A DNA stretch of 64,000 nt from Sphingobacterium sp. (GTDB lineage: Bacteria > Bacteroidota > Bacteroidia > Sphingobacteriales > Sphingobacteriaceae), in the NCBI GenBank assembly GCA_031277685.1, contig JAITLV010000280.1, forward strand, positions 124,001 to 188,000, read 5' to 3'. Below, one piece after another: positions 18,756 through 27,738 of the stretch (positions are counted from its first letter, which is position 1; each line of letters begins with the position of its first letter). The notes below the pieces were generated by a model, which was not told the origin of the DNA, made no database searches, and worked only from the letters and a program-made list of their open reading frames with translations. The translations under genes were made by a program, and so were the position numbers.

Positions 18756-19046
18756 ATGCCTGCAAATCAAAAATACCTGAGTTCACCTTTGCAGCGCTTT
18801 CTGAAAATTAGCGCCGGATTGATCGGTGGTTATTTGCTGGCAACGAGCTTTCATCTGGCGTTGGCCCGTATCCCCTTTATTGGGCTCAACTTGCTTTTCT
18901 CGGGAGCTTTTTCGGGATTTGTATGTTGGGTGGGCTTGATGGTACTGGCCTTTGTAGCCCGAAATGGCTGGTGGGTCTGGGCAATTTATCTTGGGCTGAG
19001 CTTTATTTTTGCTGCAGCCATCCACCTGGGAGGACCCTCGTTATGA
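18756..19046 (+). CDS. DUF3649-like small membrane protein
   Basis: A 96-residue protein with about three membrane helices (LKISAGLIGGYLLATSF, a second around GAFSGFVCWVGL, a third around WVWAIYLGLSF). It starts one base after the stop of the preceding gene and overlaps the next gene by four bases (ATGA), so the three are translationally coupled. DUF3649 proteins are repeatedly found beside PepSY-domain reductases and TonB receptors for siderophores. Family assignment is by pattern and neighbours, since these proteins are short and poorly conserved. Confidence 0.65.
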   Translation: MPANQKYLSSPLQRFLKISAGLIGGYLLATSFHLALARIPFIGLNLLFSGAFSGFVCWVGLMVLAFVARNGWWVWAIYLGLSFIFAAAIHLGGPSL

Positions 19047-20614
19047 AAGGCTTAGGTACTCGGTTGTATAACATCTTTTTTCATACCCATACCGTAAGTG
19101 GTATTGTCATCAGTGCTGTCCTCTTTATTATATTCTTTGCGGGAGCACTTTCTTTATACAAGCAGGAAATGTATCAGTGGGAAAACCCGGCTGCCCGAGG
19201 GGAATCTACCCGCAAGATAAACTATGAACAACTGATCCATAGAATTGATTCTGCGCAGTCGGGTATAAAAGAGGCGCAAGAAATACGTGTCGTATTACCG
19301 ACACAGGCAAAGCCTATTTATACCATTTACGCGGGGGTTCAAAATGCCGGCAGCGAGGCTTATGTGACTGCTTTTTACAACCCTATTGACGATAAAATCA
19401 CAACACTGGAGCAGGGCAACACATCCACCGTCGGTGAGACGCTCTATCGACTTCATTTTCTGGATCAGATCCCCTTATACCTGGGGCGTTATATCGCCGG
19501 GTTTGTTGCGTTATTTTTCGCTTTTGCAATCATTACAGGTGTACTTATCCACTGGAAAAATATTATTTCCAAGTTTTATGCGTTTTCTTTTCGGAAAACA
19601 AAAAAGCAATTCTGGACCAATGCGCATACAGTATTTGGACTGATCGGCCTGCCATTTCAGCTGATGTATGCCATTACTGGGGCATTCTATCTCCTCAGTG
19701 TGTTTATTCTCGCACCGGCTGTGATCCTGCTCTTTAATAATGATCAGGACAGGCTCGTAACGATGTTGTATCCGATGGAAGCTTTCCATGAGCATGAGGG
19801 AGTAGCTGCGACAGCCACACACGGATCTATCGGCGACGGACTGGCAAAGATCAGGCGGGATTATCCTGCCTACACGGTTTCCTATCTCGAGATCATTAAT
19901 CTGGGGCGCAAAAATGCAGTGTTGGGTGCGGAACTGATCAACCAAGGTGCATTTAATGCAAATGGGACGGTGGTGCTGGATCTGCTGGCGGGGCAATATA
20001 AGCTGGAAATCAAACCTGGACAAAAAAAATATGCGCAATCGCTCCTCAATGGGATTGCGGTATTGCATTTTGCGAACTTCGGCGGATGGCTGATAAAGGC
20101 GCTTTATTTTGTACTTTCCATGTTTACCTGTTTTGTGATCATCAGCGGCGTGCTCATGTGGAAGCAGGCCCGGGACAAGCCTTCCTATACCGCCAGACAA
20201 CGGGCATTCCACCATCGCGTCACGATGTTTTATCTGAGTGCCTGTTTTTCCCTTTTCCCCGCAACAGCCCTGTTATTTTTGACCGAACTTGTCGTTCCCA
20301 TGGCTGCAGGACATGTTGATCGCGTGAATAGCCTGTTTTTTGTGTTTTGGCTAATTGTGGCTGCATGCTGTTGTTTTCGGAAAACAGAAGATCGGATAAC
20401 TGGATTTTGCCTCACATTAGGCGGTATCTTATCGTTGGGAGTACCTTTAGCCAACGGCATGATGACGGAAGACTGGATGTGGCGCACTTTTAACAAGCTG
20501 CCGTATGTTTTTGCAGTGGACCTTTTGTGGGTGATGACTGGCATCGTAAGCTTACTGTTTGCGGGAGCAATTAACCGGAAAAAATCAGGTGCTAATGTAC
20601 CCGAAGTTTATTAG
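19043..20614 (+). CDS. PepSY-associated TM protein (XusC-like, putative siderophore reductase)
   Basis: A 523-residue inner-membrane protein of the PepSY_TM family. It opens with RLYNIFFHTHTVSGIVIS, whose paired histidines in a first helix are typical haem or metal ligands. A periplasmic PepSY-like region follows, and further helices appear around residues 150-175, 190-225, 350-375 and in the C-terminal quarter. Such proteins are thought to reduce ferric siderophores in the periplasm; XusC of Bacteroides thetaiotaomicron belongs to this group. The start at 19043 overlaps the DUF3649 stop by ATGA. An in-frame ATG at 18923 lies inside that gene and is rejected. The 3' end overlaps the convergent AraC gene by 23 bases. 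Confidence 0.8.
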   Translation: MKGLGTRLYNIFFHTHTVSGIVISAVLFIIFFAGALSLYKQEMYQWENPAARGESTRKINYEQLIHRIDSAQSGIKEAQEIRVVLPTQAKPIYTIYAGVQNAGSEAYVTAFYNPIDDKITTLEQGNTSTVGETLYRLHFLDQIPLYLGRYIAGFVALFFAFAIITGVLIHWKNIISKFYAFSFRKTKKQFWTNAHTVFGLIGLPFQLMYAITGAFYLLSVFILAPAVILLFNNDQDRLVTMLYPMEAFHEHEGVAATATHGSIGDGLAKIRRDYPAYTVSYLEIINLGRKNAVLGAELINQGAFNANGTVVLDLLAGQYKLEIKPGQKKYAQSLLNGIAVLHFANFGGWLIKALYFVLSMFTCFVIISGVLMWKQARDKPSYTARQRAFHHRVTMFYLSACFSLFPATALLFLTELVVPMAAGHVDRVNSLFFVFWLIVAACCCFRKTEDRITGFCLTLGGILSLGVPLANGMMTEDWMWRTFNKLPYVFAVDLLWVMTGIVSLLFAGAINRKKSGANVPEVY

Positions 20615-21572
20615 GAGAATAGCCCATGCTTTTTTTGAAGGCGATGCTAAAATTTGACATGCTCTGATAACCAAGCCGTATACTGATCTCCTGAATGGAA
20701 AGTGTTGTGTCCAGGAGATAACGTTTGGCTTCTTTCATCCTTAAATCCTGTAGATAGCCGAATATTGTATTGCCATAGGCCAGCTTAAAATCATTTTTTA
20801 ATTTGGTCTGATTGACACCAACACGTTTTGCAAGCTGAATAATGGTAAAGGGCTGATCAAGGTTATTTGCAATGATCCTGGCGGCTTCCTCCATACGGAT
20901 ACGGTCCTGAACGCTCAATACCGTAGGGTTTGTCAGTGCTGTGCTGTCCTGATAGAGGAAAGCGATCAATTCAAATATTTTGGATTCCAAGTAAATCCGC
21001 CGGGTAAGTCCTTCAAACTTGCATTGCCGGATATCTGAAATAATACCAAAAATAGCAGGGCTTATCGCTACACTTTGGGACGATAGATTGCAGCTGATAT
21101 CTTGTCCTATTGTTTTTAAAAACTGGTCAAAAGTGCTCGACTCACCCTGAAAATGTTCCAAAAGGGTAACCGGAAGATGGATATCAAAGGTATTGTAACT
21201 GACATCTTTCTGTAGGTAGATTTTGGCTTTATTGTCTTCGGCGGCTAGGAAAGCTATTTTTGCGGATTTACCAGACGCTGATTGATCTCGGTTCTGCTTG
21301 TCGCGATAGTAAATAGCGGACCCAGAAAGATTGATTTGTATCTCCAATATGGAGCGGTCACCCTGTCCTGTGATGGTCACCTCGTCATCCATACAATACT
21401 GGCTTTCTAAAATGGAGAGACCCTGCCCAAGAGGTTGTTCCTGATAATGGATACTGCCTTTTGGACTGATCAGCTTGGTTTGTGCTATGCCTATGGCCTC
21501 CAGCACAGCAATACTTTTATCCTTCACGCTGAGGAAGTCATTGAAATCCGAATCTAAGATGTTAAAACTCAT
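20592..21572 (-). CDS. PchR-like AraC-family regulator
   Basis: A 326-residue AraC-type regulator. The C-terminal 100 residues hold both helix-turn-helix motifs: FTIIQLAKRVGVNQTKLKNDFKL and LSIQEISIRLGYQSMSNFS, followed by a YSPNKLR end. The long N-terminal domain resembles regulators such as PchR that bind a siderophore and activate its receptor gene. It sits between the PepSY operon and the TonB receptor, convergent and overlapping the former and divergent from the latter with a 160-base shared upstream region. Control of both by the incoming siderophore is the simplest reading, by inference. Confidence 0.85.
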   Translation of the reverse strand: MSFNILDSDFNDFLSVKDKSIAVLEAIGIAQTKLISPKGSIHYQEQPLGQGLSILESQYCMDDEVTITGQGDRSILEIQINLSGSAIYYRDKQNRDQSASGKSAKIAFLAAEDNKAKIYLQKDVSYNTFDIHLPVTLLEHFQGESSTFDQFLKTIGQDISCNLSSQSVAISPAIFGIISDIRQCKFEGLTRRIYLESKIFELIAFLYQDSTALTNPTVLSVQDRIRMEEAARIIANNLDQPFTIIQLAKRVGVNQTKLKNDFKLAYGNTIFGYLQDLRMKEAKRYLLDTTLSIQEISIRLGYQSMSNFSIAFKKSMGYSPNKLRVH

Positions 21573-21636
21573 GACAAACTTCCATTTTCATAATAAATAC
21601 AACCATATTCATAAACTACTAAAGTTCTAAATCGAA

Positions 21637-21658
21637 TAGATTTGCTGCTGCAAATATA
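21637..21658. promoter_or_regulatory. Divergent promoter/operator region between PchR-like gene and receptor
   Basis: The segment carries TAGATTTG reading right (21637-21644) and TATATTTG reading left (21658-21651), both matching TAnnTTTG -7 boxes. They overlap an inverted repeat ATTTGC-TGCT-GCAAAT (21640-21655). It could be the regulator's site or simply back-to-back promoters. No clear -33 TTG was found at the ideal distance on either side. Confidence 0.4.
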
Positions 21659-21732
21659 ATTTATAATTATTATAAATAAAAGCAGCTTAAATCTGTTGGG
21701 CCGCATTACAGGATAAAAATTTTAAACTATCT

Positions 21733-23883
21733 ATGTTATTAACTAAAATCTGTCTTATTGTTGTATGTTGCTGCTGCACTGTGGTATATGGGCAGTCTGA
21801 AGCAGCTAATACCAAGGATACGACCCGATTGGAAAGTACCGATGTGTATGGCTATACGAAGGTGGGCCAAATTAACAGGCAGGCCTACAATGTGACTGCA
21901 ATCGACACCCGCCAGCTGAAAAATACAACACAGGATATTGCCCATGTCCTAGATCGTATACCTGGAGCTCGTCTTCGGGAAACAGGTGGAGTGGGGTCTG
22001 ACTTTGATCTTTCGATAAATGGTTTCTCGGGTAAACGGATACGTTTTTACCTTGATGGTGTACCCATGGATAATTTTGGCCCTGCATTTCAGATCAACAA
22101 TATCCCGGTCAATACAGTCGAGCGTATCGAAGTGTATAAGGGTGTGATCCCTGTTTGGCTCGGTAGCGACGCCCTGGGCGGTGCTGTTAATATTATCACG
22201 GATAATCAGCTGAAGGATTACCTGGATGTATCTTACGCATTTGGATCATTCAATAAACACCGGAGCAGCCTGAATGCTGCGAAAACCAGCCGTGGCGGCT
22301 TCACCGTCCGCCTGAATGCCTTTCAGAATTATTCAGACAATAATTATGCGGTCACTGTGGATGCAGCGGATATCCGCACCGGAAAATACACGCCTAATGC
22401 CAAACTGAAACGTTTTCATGATAAATACCACAATGAAACAGCGATCCTGCAACTCGGTGTAGTGGATAAAAAATGGGCCGATCAGTTCTTGTTGGGCATC
22501 ACCGCGGGGCAATATTATAAGGAAATACAAACCGGGGCAAGGATGACAGCCGTATTTGGTGCCTGGCATACCAAGGGAAATACGGTCATGCCCACCTTAA
22601 AATATCAGAAGAAAGATGTATTTACAAAAGGGCTTGATGTCATTCTGAATGGTAACTATAATTTTGGAAGGGAGCAGAGCATTGATACGGTACATGCCCG
22701 CTTTGGTTGGTATGGGGACTCCCTGACATTGCGCGGAAAAGGGGGAGAGCAGTGGTATAGCCATTACCGTTACCGTAATAATATAGCCAATAGTACAACG
22801 ACAATAACTTATAAGATCAATGACAGACAGTATCTTGCCTTTAACAATACCTATAGTCATTTTGACCGAAAAGGCTTCAATGCAGTGTCGGTCAACCGCG
22901 AGATGGACAGTATACCGCGCAAAGCCAGCAAAAATGTAGCCGGATTGAGTTATCAGTATATGATTTCTGATCGTTGGAATGCAACAGTATTTGGAAAATA
23001 CCTCAGTCAGCATGCCTATACCATGTTGGTCGAAACCGATGTTTTCAACGGTGGTGATACCATTTATACCGATGTGCGTGCCAATCGCCAGAAATGGGGC
23101 TATGGAATTGCGACAACGTATCTTGTCAGGCCGCAGCTCCAGCTAAAGTTTTCCTATGAAAAAACCAACCGGCTTCCCGAGAGCGAAGATCTTTTTGGGG
23201 ATGTGATCAATAAAGAGGGAAACTGGAATGTACAGCCCGAGTCGAGCAACAATATCAATCTGGGAGTCAATTATACAGTACCGATGAAAGACCATCGGCT
23301 ATATGTTGGCCTTGGCGGAATTTACTATTATGCGAAAAATTATATCTATAACGTCTTTAATCACAATACCAATAAGCTCTATGCCGACAACCTGATGGAT
23401 GTTGCCAATCTTGGCTTCGAATCCGAGTTACGGTACTCCTACAAGCAAATAGCTAGTATCGGTGCGAACCTGACATATCAGAATATCAGGGATCGACGTC
23501 GTTATCGTGCTGATCTACCGGATGTGTACAGCGATACCTATAAAAAGCGTATACCCAATGTCCCTTATCTGTTTGGCAATGTGGATGCGAATGCTTACTT
23601 CGCTCATGTGCTTGCTCCGGACGACAAATTGACCATCGGTTACAACATGTTATACGTGCACGACTTTTACCTGTACTGGGAGAATGAGGGCGCTGCAGAC
23701 AGCAAACGCACTGTACCAATGCAATTGGCGCATGATATCAATGTCATCTACGCAATGAAAGGGGGTAAATATAACCTCGGACTGGAATGCCGGAATATAA
23801 CAGACAGAAAGCTGTACGACAATTTTAGCCTACAGAAACCCGGACGCGCCTTTAACGTCAAACTACGTTATTTTATCAATTAA
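21733..23883 (+). CDS. TonB-dependent siderophore receptor (XusA-like)
   Basis: A 716-residue outer-membrane receptor with signal peptide (about 1-20, ending VVYGQ). A TonB-box-like segment (ESTDVYGY) is followed by a plug domain near 45-155 with RIPGARLRETGG and GSDALGGAVNII, typical of the family, then a barrel whose last strand ends in a terminal aromatic segment. There is no STN or carboxypeptidase-like extension and no SusD partner, so it is a classical ferric-siderophore/haem type rather than a SusC. The downstream DUF4374 lipoprotein (23-base gap) and the nearby PepSY protein match the XusA-XusB-XusC set. The imported siderophore is not known. Confidence 0.85.
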   Translation: MLLTKICLIVVCCCCTVVYGQSEAANTKDTTRLESTDVYGYTKVGQINRQAYNVTAIDTRQLKNTTQDIAHVLDRIPGARLRETGGVGSDFDLSINGFSGKRIRFYLDGVPMDNFGPAFQINNIPVNTVERIEVYKGVIPVWLGSDALGGAVNIITDNQLKDYLDVSYAFGSFNKHRSSLNAAKTSRGGFTVRLNAFQNYSDNNYAVTVDAADIRTGKYTPNAKLKRFHDKYHNETAILQLGVVDKKWADQFLLGITAGQYYKEIQTGARMTAVFGAWHTKGNTVMPTLKYQKKDVFTKGLDVILNGNYNFGREQSIDTVHARFGWYGDSLTLRGKGGEQWYSHYRYRNNIANSTTTITYKINDRQYLAFNNTYSHFDRKGFNAVSVNREMDSIPRKASKNVAGLSYQYMISDRWNATVFGKYLSQHAYTMLVETDVFNGGDTIYTDVRANRQKWGYGIATTYLVRPQLQLKFSYEKTNRLPESEDLFGDVINKEGNWNVQPESSNNINLGVNYTVPMKDHRLYVGLGGIYYYAKNYIYNVFNHNTNKLYADNLMDVANLGFESELRYSYKQIASIGANLTYQNIRDRRRYRADLPDVYSDTYKKRIPNVPYLFGNVDANAYFAHVLAPDDKLTIGYNMLYVHDFYLYWENEGAADSKRTVPMQLAHDINVIYAMKGGKYNLGLECRNITDRKLYDNFSLQKPGRAFNVKLRYFIN

Positions 23884-23906
23884 CATTAACATTAAAAAAA
23901 AAGAAT

Positions 23907-25187
23907 ATGAAAAAGAGTATATTTTTAGTTTATGCAGCTGGAATCATTTTGTGCAGCTATGCATGTAGCAAGTCGGATCCGACGCCTACCGTCGAACCGC
24001 CTACCGAGGAAACACCAAAAGACAGCATGTATGTGCTGACTGGACGAAAATCCGTGCTTGCCGGAGCTGATATTTTATTTACCAGTTCGTCCCTCGATTC
24101 GGGCGTGCTGATTACCGAGAAAACTGGTGTCGAGCAAGATGGAGCAACGCGTAACTATGTCGTCAATGGCAATTATTTTATGAGCTTGTTGTTTGCACAA
24201 AGCAGCCCCGGACCTATCACCACCTATCAGATCAATACCTCCAAAAAGCTGGAGTCATTAGGTACTTTCCAAACGGAGACAATGACGGCCTATGGCAATG
24301 TAGGTAATGAGGTGTTGCTGTTTAAAAATGCCTGGCAGCCTGAGGAGGAGTATACGCAATGGTATCGCCTGGATCCCAAATCCAGACAGATCGTAGGTTC
24401 TGGAGAGATTAATGCACACAGGCTGGCAGGTAATGGTGGAAAGGCATTTTTTACGGATGTAAAAAAGGTTGGCGATAAGGTGTTTGCGCCTTTCTGGAGT
24501 ATCGAAAGTGGGAAAACATTTAAACAGGCTTATCCCGATAGTACCTGGATTGCGGTCTATAGTTATCCAGACATGAAATTGGAAAAAGTCATCCGTGATG
24601 GACGTACAGGTTCTATCGGTGCTTATTTCACGGGCGGTATGGACGTCGACGAAAATGGTGATGCCTATGTTTTTGGAACCAAACTCGGTTATGACAATGC
24701 GAATAAATACAGTACGGCAACTCCAGTAGCGGTAATGAAAATAAAAAAAGGATCCACCGAATACGATAAATCGTATTTTCTTAACTTAAGCACTGCTTCT
24801 GGTGGTCAGTATGTCTATAAAAAGACCTACATGGGTAAAGGATATTTTCTATTGACTATGGTTCCGCAACCTTACGTCTATGCGACAATATTCTATGGCG
24901 CACTGATGTATGGTGGAATCAAATTTGCCGTCGTAAATGTATATGATAACAGTTTTAAATGGGTGACAGGGACTCCCGACAACAAAGCTATCCAAAGTAC
25001 GACAGGTCAGGAGAACTATTCGGACTTAAATGGTTCTGCTTACGTTGGTATATACTATACTGAAGGTAGTGCTGCAAAATCAACGGTTTATAAAATTGAC
25101 GGTGCTACAGGTGTAGCCACTGCAGGCTTGACAACCGACGGTAAGGCAGCGATAACGGGTGTTTATAAAGTACCTGTAAATAATTAG
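23907..25187 (+). CDS. DUF4374 surface lipoprotein (XusB-like)
   Basis: A 426-residue lipoprotein with SPII signal (lipobox CSYAC, Cys about residue 20) and an acidic/Thr-Pro-rich linker (to about 43). A DUF4374-like domain rich in beta strands follows, with repeated segments such as GNYFMSLLFAQ and DENGDAYVFG, consistent with a beta-propeller. It is co-transcribed with the TonB receptor and ends at an intrinsic terminator. In Bacteroides thetaiotaomicron XusB, as I recall a DUF4374 protein, binds ferric enterobactin at the surface and can be shed on vesicles. A similar capture role here is inferred from family and context. Confidence 0.8.
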   Translation: MKKSIFLVYAAGIILCSYACSKSDPTPTVEPPTEETPKDSMYVLTGRKSVLAGADILFTSSSLDSGVLITEKTGVEQDGATRNYVVNGNYFMSLLFAQSSPGPITTYQINTSKKLESLGTFQTETMTAYGNVGNEVLLFKNAWQPEEEYTQWYRLDPKSRQIVGSGEINAHRLAGNGGKAFFTDVKKVGDKVFAPFWSIESGKTFKQAYPDSTWIAVYSYPDMKLEKVIRDGRTGSIGAYFTGGMDVDENGDAYVFGTKLGYDNANKYSTATPVAVMKIKKGSTEYDKSYFLNLSTASGGQYVYKKTYMGKGYFLLTMVPQPYVYATIFYGALMYGGIKFAVVNVYDNSFKWVTGTPDNKAIQSTTGQENYSDLNGSAYVGIYYTEGSAAKSTVYKIDGATGVATAGLTTDGKAAITGVYKVPVNN

Positions 25188-25207
25188 TGGATTCACTGTC
25201 ATTTTCG

Positions 25208-25238
25208 AACGCCTTCCTATTTCAGGGGGCGTTTTTTA
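25208..25238 (+). terminator. Intrinsic terminator of the receptor/DUF4374 operon
   Basis: A stem AACGCC (25208-25213) with GGCGTT (25228-25233), extended inward by weaker pairs and followed by six T. It lies 20 bases after the DUF4374 stop. Confidence 0.8.
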
Positions 25239-25345
25239 TTTTAAACCGGTCAGGTAGAAATTATTTTTTGTTTTAAATGTCCTATTATGAAATTCAGAAA
25301 TAATCAGACGGAATTAATAATAAAGAAAAATTACATCCTGTAACT

Positions 25346-25363
25346 AACGAAAAGCTTTTCGTT
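25346..25363. promoter_or_regulatory. 18-base perfect palindrome upstream of the M60 peptidase
   Basis: AACGAAAAGCTTTTCGTT is self-complementary over 18 bases with no central spacer, which suits a dimeric repressor or activator site better than an RNA hairpin. It is in the 355-base gap 25188-25542, about 180 bases before the peptidase start. Apart from the terminator at 25208-25238 nothing else in the gap was recognised. Confidence 0.45.
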
Positions 25364-25542
25364 TATTGTGCAATCGTTTGTTTAAAGAAAAATATTTTTT
25401 TTGATATATATTGAGTTATAGTCATTTTCCCAACGGGAATAAAAGACTGATTGTAAGTGGGCCACCTGATAGCTCACGCTGAGATTAAATTCAGAACCAA
25501 GAATTTTTTATCAACACAAATTATAAACTAAATTCAAAAAAA

Positions 25543-26883
25543 ATGAAGAAAAACATTTCTTATCTGATTGCAATGGCTCTTGTTGCGACATTTTCATCCT
25601 GTAAACAGGATCTGGTCAGCATGGAACCTGTTCCCCTCAACCAGACCACAGCATCCCTGGCCGTAGCAGACAGTGTACAGACCTTCAAGGTGATCCCTTC
25701 GGCTTCCATTGAGACGGACCGTTTGCAATTCAGGGCAGCCCACAACGAGATGCAGGCGACGGGATTTTATGTGGCACCCAATAGTACTATTACTATTACC
25801 GTAAATGTGAAATCCGGTACCACGGTGCCCCGGCTAGCGATAGGCACACCATTTAGGGATAATATCAGGCCGGTAAGGCAGTATTTTAATCTAGCAGCCG
25901 GAACGCAGTCTTTTACAGTCGATCAATATGGGGGATTGGTGTATATCATCTATGCCGCCAACAACTATACCACCACCGGTGAGATTGAAGTGTCCTTTGG
26001 CAATGGCTTTAAACCGGTTCCTTATTTTCAAAAGGGGATAACAACGCATCAGCAATGGCTGACGACCTTGGACTCCCTCAAAAGCTCGGTACCGGATGTC
26101 GTGTTTTCTTCCGACCGCACAGTAATGGTCGCCAATATGGATGAAGCACTGCTGTATAAGAATGAGGATCAGCAAGCCATTGTCAATCGCTTGGATTCCA
26201 TCGTTGGTCATGAAAATTACATCAGCGGATTGAGTGGTACGACGGGTGTCCATGCGATTCCTTATAATAAACACCTGGTGACGGTCCGGGATTCCGCAGC
26301 GGGTGGCTATATGGCAGCGGGCATTTCCATTTATTACACCGAATCGCTTTCCTATAGAATGCTTCAGCCCAAATACCTGAGCAACACCAATGGCTGGGGC
26401 TTATGGCATGAGTTTGGGCATACGTATCAGCAAAAGGGCTGGACTTGGGGTGGACTAACCGAAACGACAGTAAACGTTTACTCAATGGCTGCCGAGCGTG
26501 GCTTTGGCTTGCCGGTCAGCCGCATCACAGCAAATAATTCCTGGCCTAAATTGGATACGTATTTCACTAAACCAATCGCCGAACGCAATTATAATGCAGG
26601 TGACAATGATCTGAAATTGATTATGTTCCATCAGCTTTGGTTGGCCTTTGGTGACAATCTGTATATCACATTGAGCAGAGCTACTCGTGAAAACCGGCCT
26701 AATGTGTCAACGGATGCTGAGAAAATGCGCTATTTTATGCTCTCAGCCTGTCAGATCGCACAGCAGGACTTGTCTGATTTCTTTAAAAAATGGGGCTTTC
26801 AGGTGGATGCTGCTGTTTATACCGAAATTGCTAACCTGAATCTGCCGGCTCCGGCTCAGGATATCACCTTATTGAGAGATTGA
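25543..26883 (+). CDS. M60-family (enhancin-like) metallopeptidase lipoprotein
   Basis: A 446-residue surface lipoprotein (lipobox-like TFSSC, Cys20). The zinc motif His289-Glu290-x-x-His293 in LWHEFGHTYQ is followed 13 residues on by Glu307 in GGLTETTVN. This is the HExxH-(8-28)-E pattern of the M60/PF13402 gluzincins. A beta-sandwich-like N-terminal half (about 50-155, ending in the VEVSFGNG region) precedes the peptidase domain, as in family members. Characterised M60 enzymes cleave mucin-type O-glycoproteins, so a glycoprotein substrate is likely. It is followed by a strong terminator and appears monocistronic. No carbohydrate-binding module is evident. Confidence 0.85.
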   Translation: MKKNISYLIAMALVATFSSCKQDLVSMEPVPLNQTTASLAVADSVQTFKVIPSASIETDRLQFRAAHNEMQATGFYVAPNSTITITVNVKSGTTVPRLAIGTPFRDNIRPVRQYFNLAAGTQSFTVDQYGGLVYIIYAANNYTTTGEIEVSFGNGFKPVPYFQKGITTHQQWLTTLDSLKSSVPDVVFSSDRTVMVANMDEALLYKNEDQQAIVNRLDSIVGHENYISGLSGTTGVHAIPYNKHLVTVRDSAAGGYMAAGISIYYTESLSYRMLQPKYLSNTNGWGLWHEFGHTYQQKGWTWGGLTETTVNVYSMAAERGFGLPVSRITANNSWPKLDTYFTKPIAERNYNAGDNDLKLIMFHQLWLAFGDNLYITLSRATRENRPNVSTDAEKMRYFMLSACQIAQQDLSDFFKKWGFQVDAAVYTEIANLNLPAPAQDITLLRD

Positions 26884-26890
26884 TCCATAA

Positions 26891-26920
26891 ACGTCTCCCT
26901 ACCCAGGGAGACGTTTTTTT
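26891..26920 (+). terminator. Intrinsic terminator after the M60 peptidase
   Basis: A perfect 10-base stem (26891-26900 with 26905-26914) around a four-base loop, followed by a T-run. It starts seven bases after the stop codon. Confidence 0.9.
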
Positions 26921-27108
26921 ATGATCTTTAACCATATGCTTGTGGTACATTTCCCAAACACCGTCCGCATGATATGATCAATTCCGTATAACGGATCATC
27001 CGCTGATAACGAATAGGGTGTTATTCAAGATAATGCCCCTGAAGGATTGTTACATAAATTTTATTACCGCACAAACATATCCAGCTATCATATTGTTAAA
27101 AGATCAGA

Positions 27109-27130
27109 CAACTTATTGGACCATAAGTTG
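27109..27130. promoter_or_regulatory. Inverted repeat upstream of the lipoprotein/antiporter pair
   Basis: CAACTTA (27109-27115) and TAAGTTG (27124-27130) flank a further TGG-A-CCA inverted core, giving a nearly continuous dyad about 36 bases before the GTG start. It may be an operator or a leader hairpin. No terminator T-run follows. Confidence 0.3.
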
Positions 27131-27165
27131 GCCCATCAAGAATTCAACTGGAAAACTATTATAAA

Positions 27166-27738
27166 GTGAAAAAAATACAGTGCATCGTGTTGTTATCTTT
27201 TCTGATTGCCGCATGCAACGGCAATAACGAACGTAACTTGCAGGAAAGAGAACAGAAACTGGCCCTTCGGGAGCAGGAATTCGCCAATAAAGAGGCGGAA
27301 TATAAAACCTTGCTTGCTATGCGCGATAGTCTGATGGCGTATAAAGCAAGTTCGACCGATTCAGTGTTGCGTACCCAGGCTTGGCCTGATTCAATCGCTG
27401 GACAGTGGAACAGCCGCCTGGTCTGCCGCGCATCGAGCTGCAGTAATTATGTCATCGGTGACCAGCGCAACGAACAATGGCAATTTGTCGCCGATTCTAC
27501 GGGGTTGTATGTCAAGACGATGACCAAAAACAAAACGATGCAGCTTTTTAGAGGTACCCTGCAAGGGAATCAGGTTACGCTGGTCGAACAACGCGACAGT
27601 ACCGCGGATAATAGGCTGAGGATACAGATAGACCTTGACCTGACCGACGCTAAACTGATACGCGGAACGCAGACGATCCATACAAAAGGGGATTGTCAGG
27701 CGAACTTTTCTGTTGAACTTATACCCAATGAAAAATGA
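27166..27738 (+). CDS. Hypothetical lipoprotein with N-terminal coiled coil
   Basis: A 190-residue protein I do not recognise. A GTG start gives an SPII signal with lipobox IAAC (Cys17). Residues about 23-60 are charged and heptad-like (EREQKLALREQEFANKEAEY), indicating a coiled coil. A beta-rich domain follows (about 75-185) with an IAGQWNSRLVC segment and several cysteines (Cys85, Cys90, Cys174 approximately). Its stop overlaps the start of the CPA2 antiporter gene by four bases, so the two are translationally coupled. A periplasmic or outer-membrane partner for ion homeostasis is possible but unproven. Confidence 0.7.
   Translation: MKKIQCIVLLSFLIAACNGNNERNLQEREQKLALREQEFANKEAEYKTLLAMRDSLMAYKASSTDSVLRTQAWPDSIAGQWNSRLVCRASSCSNYVIGDQRNEQWQFVADSTGLYVKTMTKNKTMQLFRGTLQGNQVTLVEQRDSTADNRLRIQIDLDLTDAKLIRGTQTIHTKGDCQANFSVELIPNEK

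Noticed and set aside
25188..25542. CRISPR array or tRNA gene in A/T-rich gaps
   Set aside because: No regularly spaced direct repeats and no cloverleaf were found here or in the other long gaps of the window.
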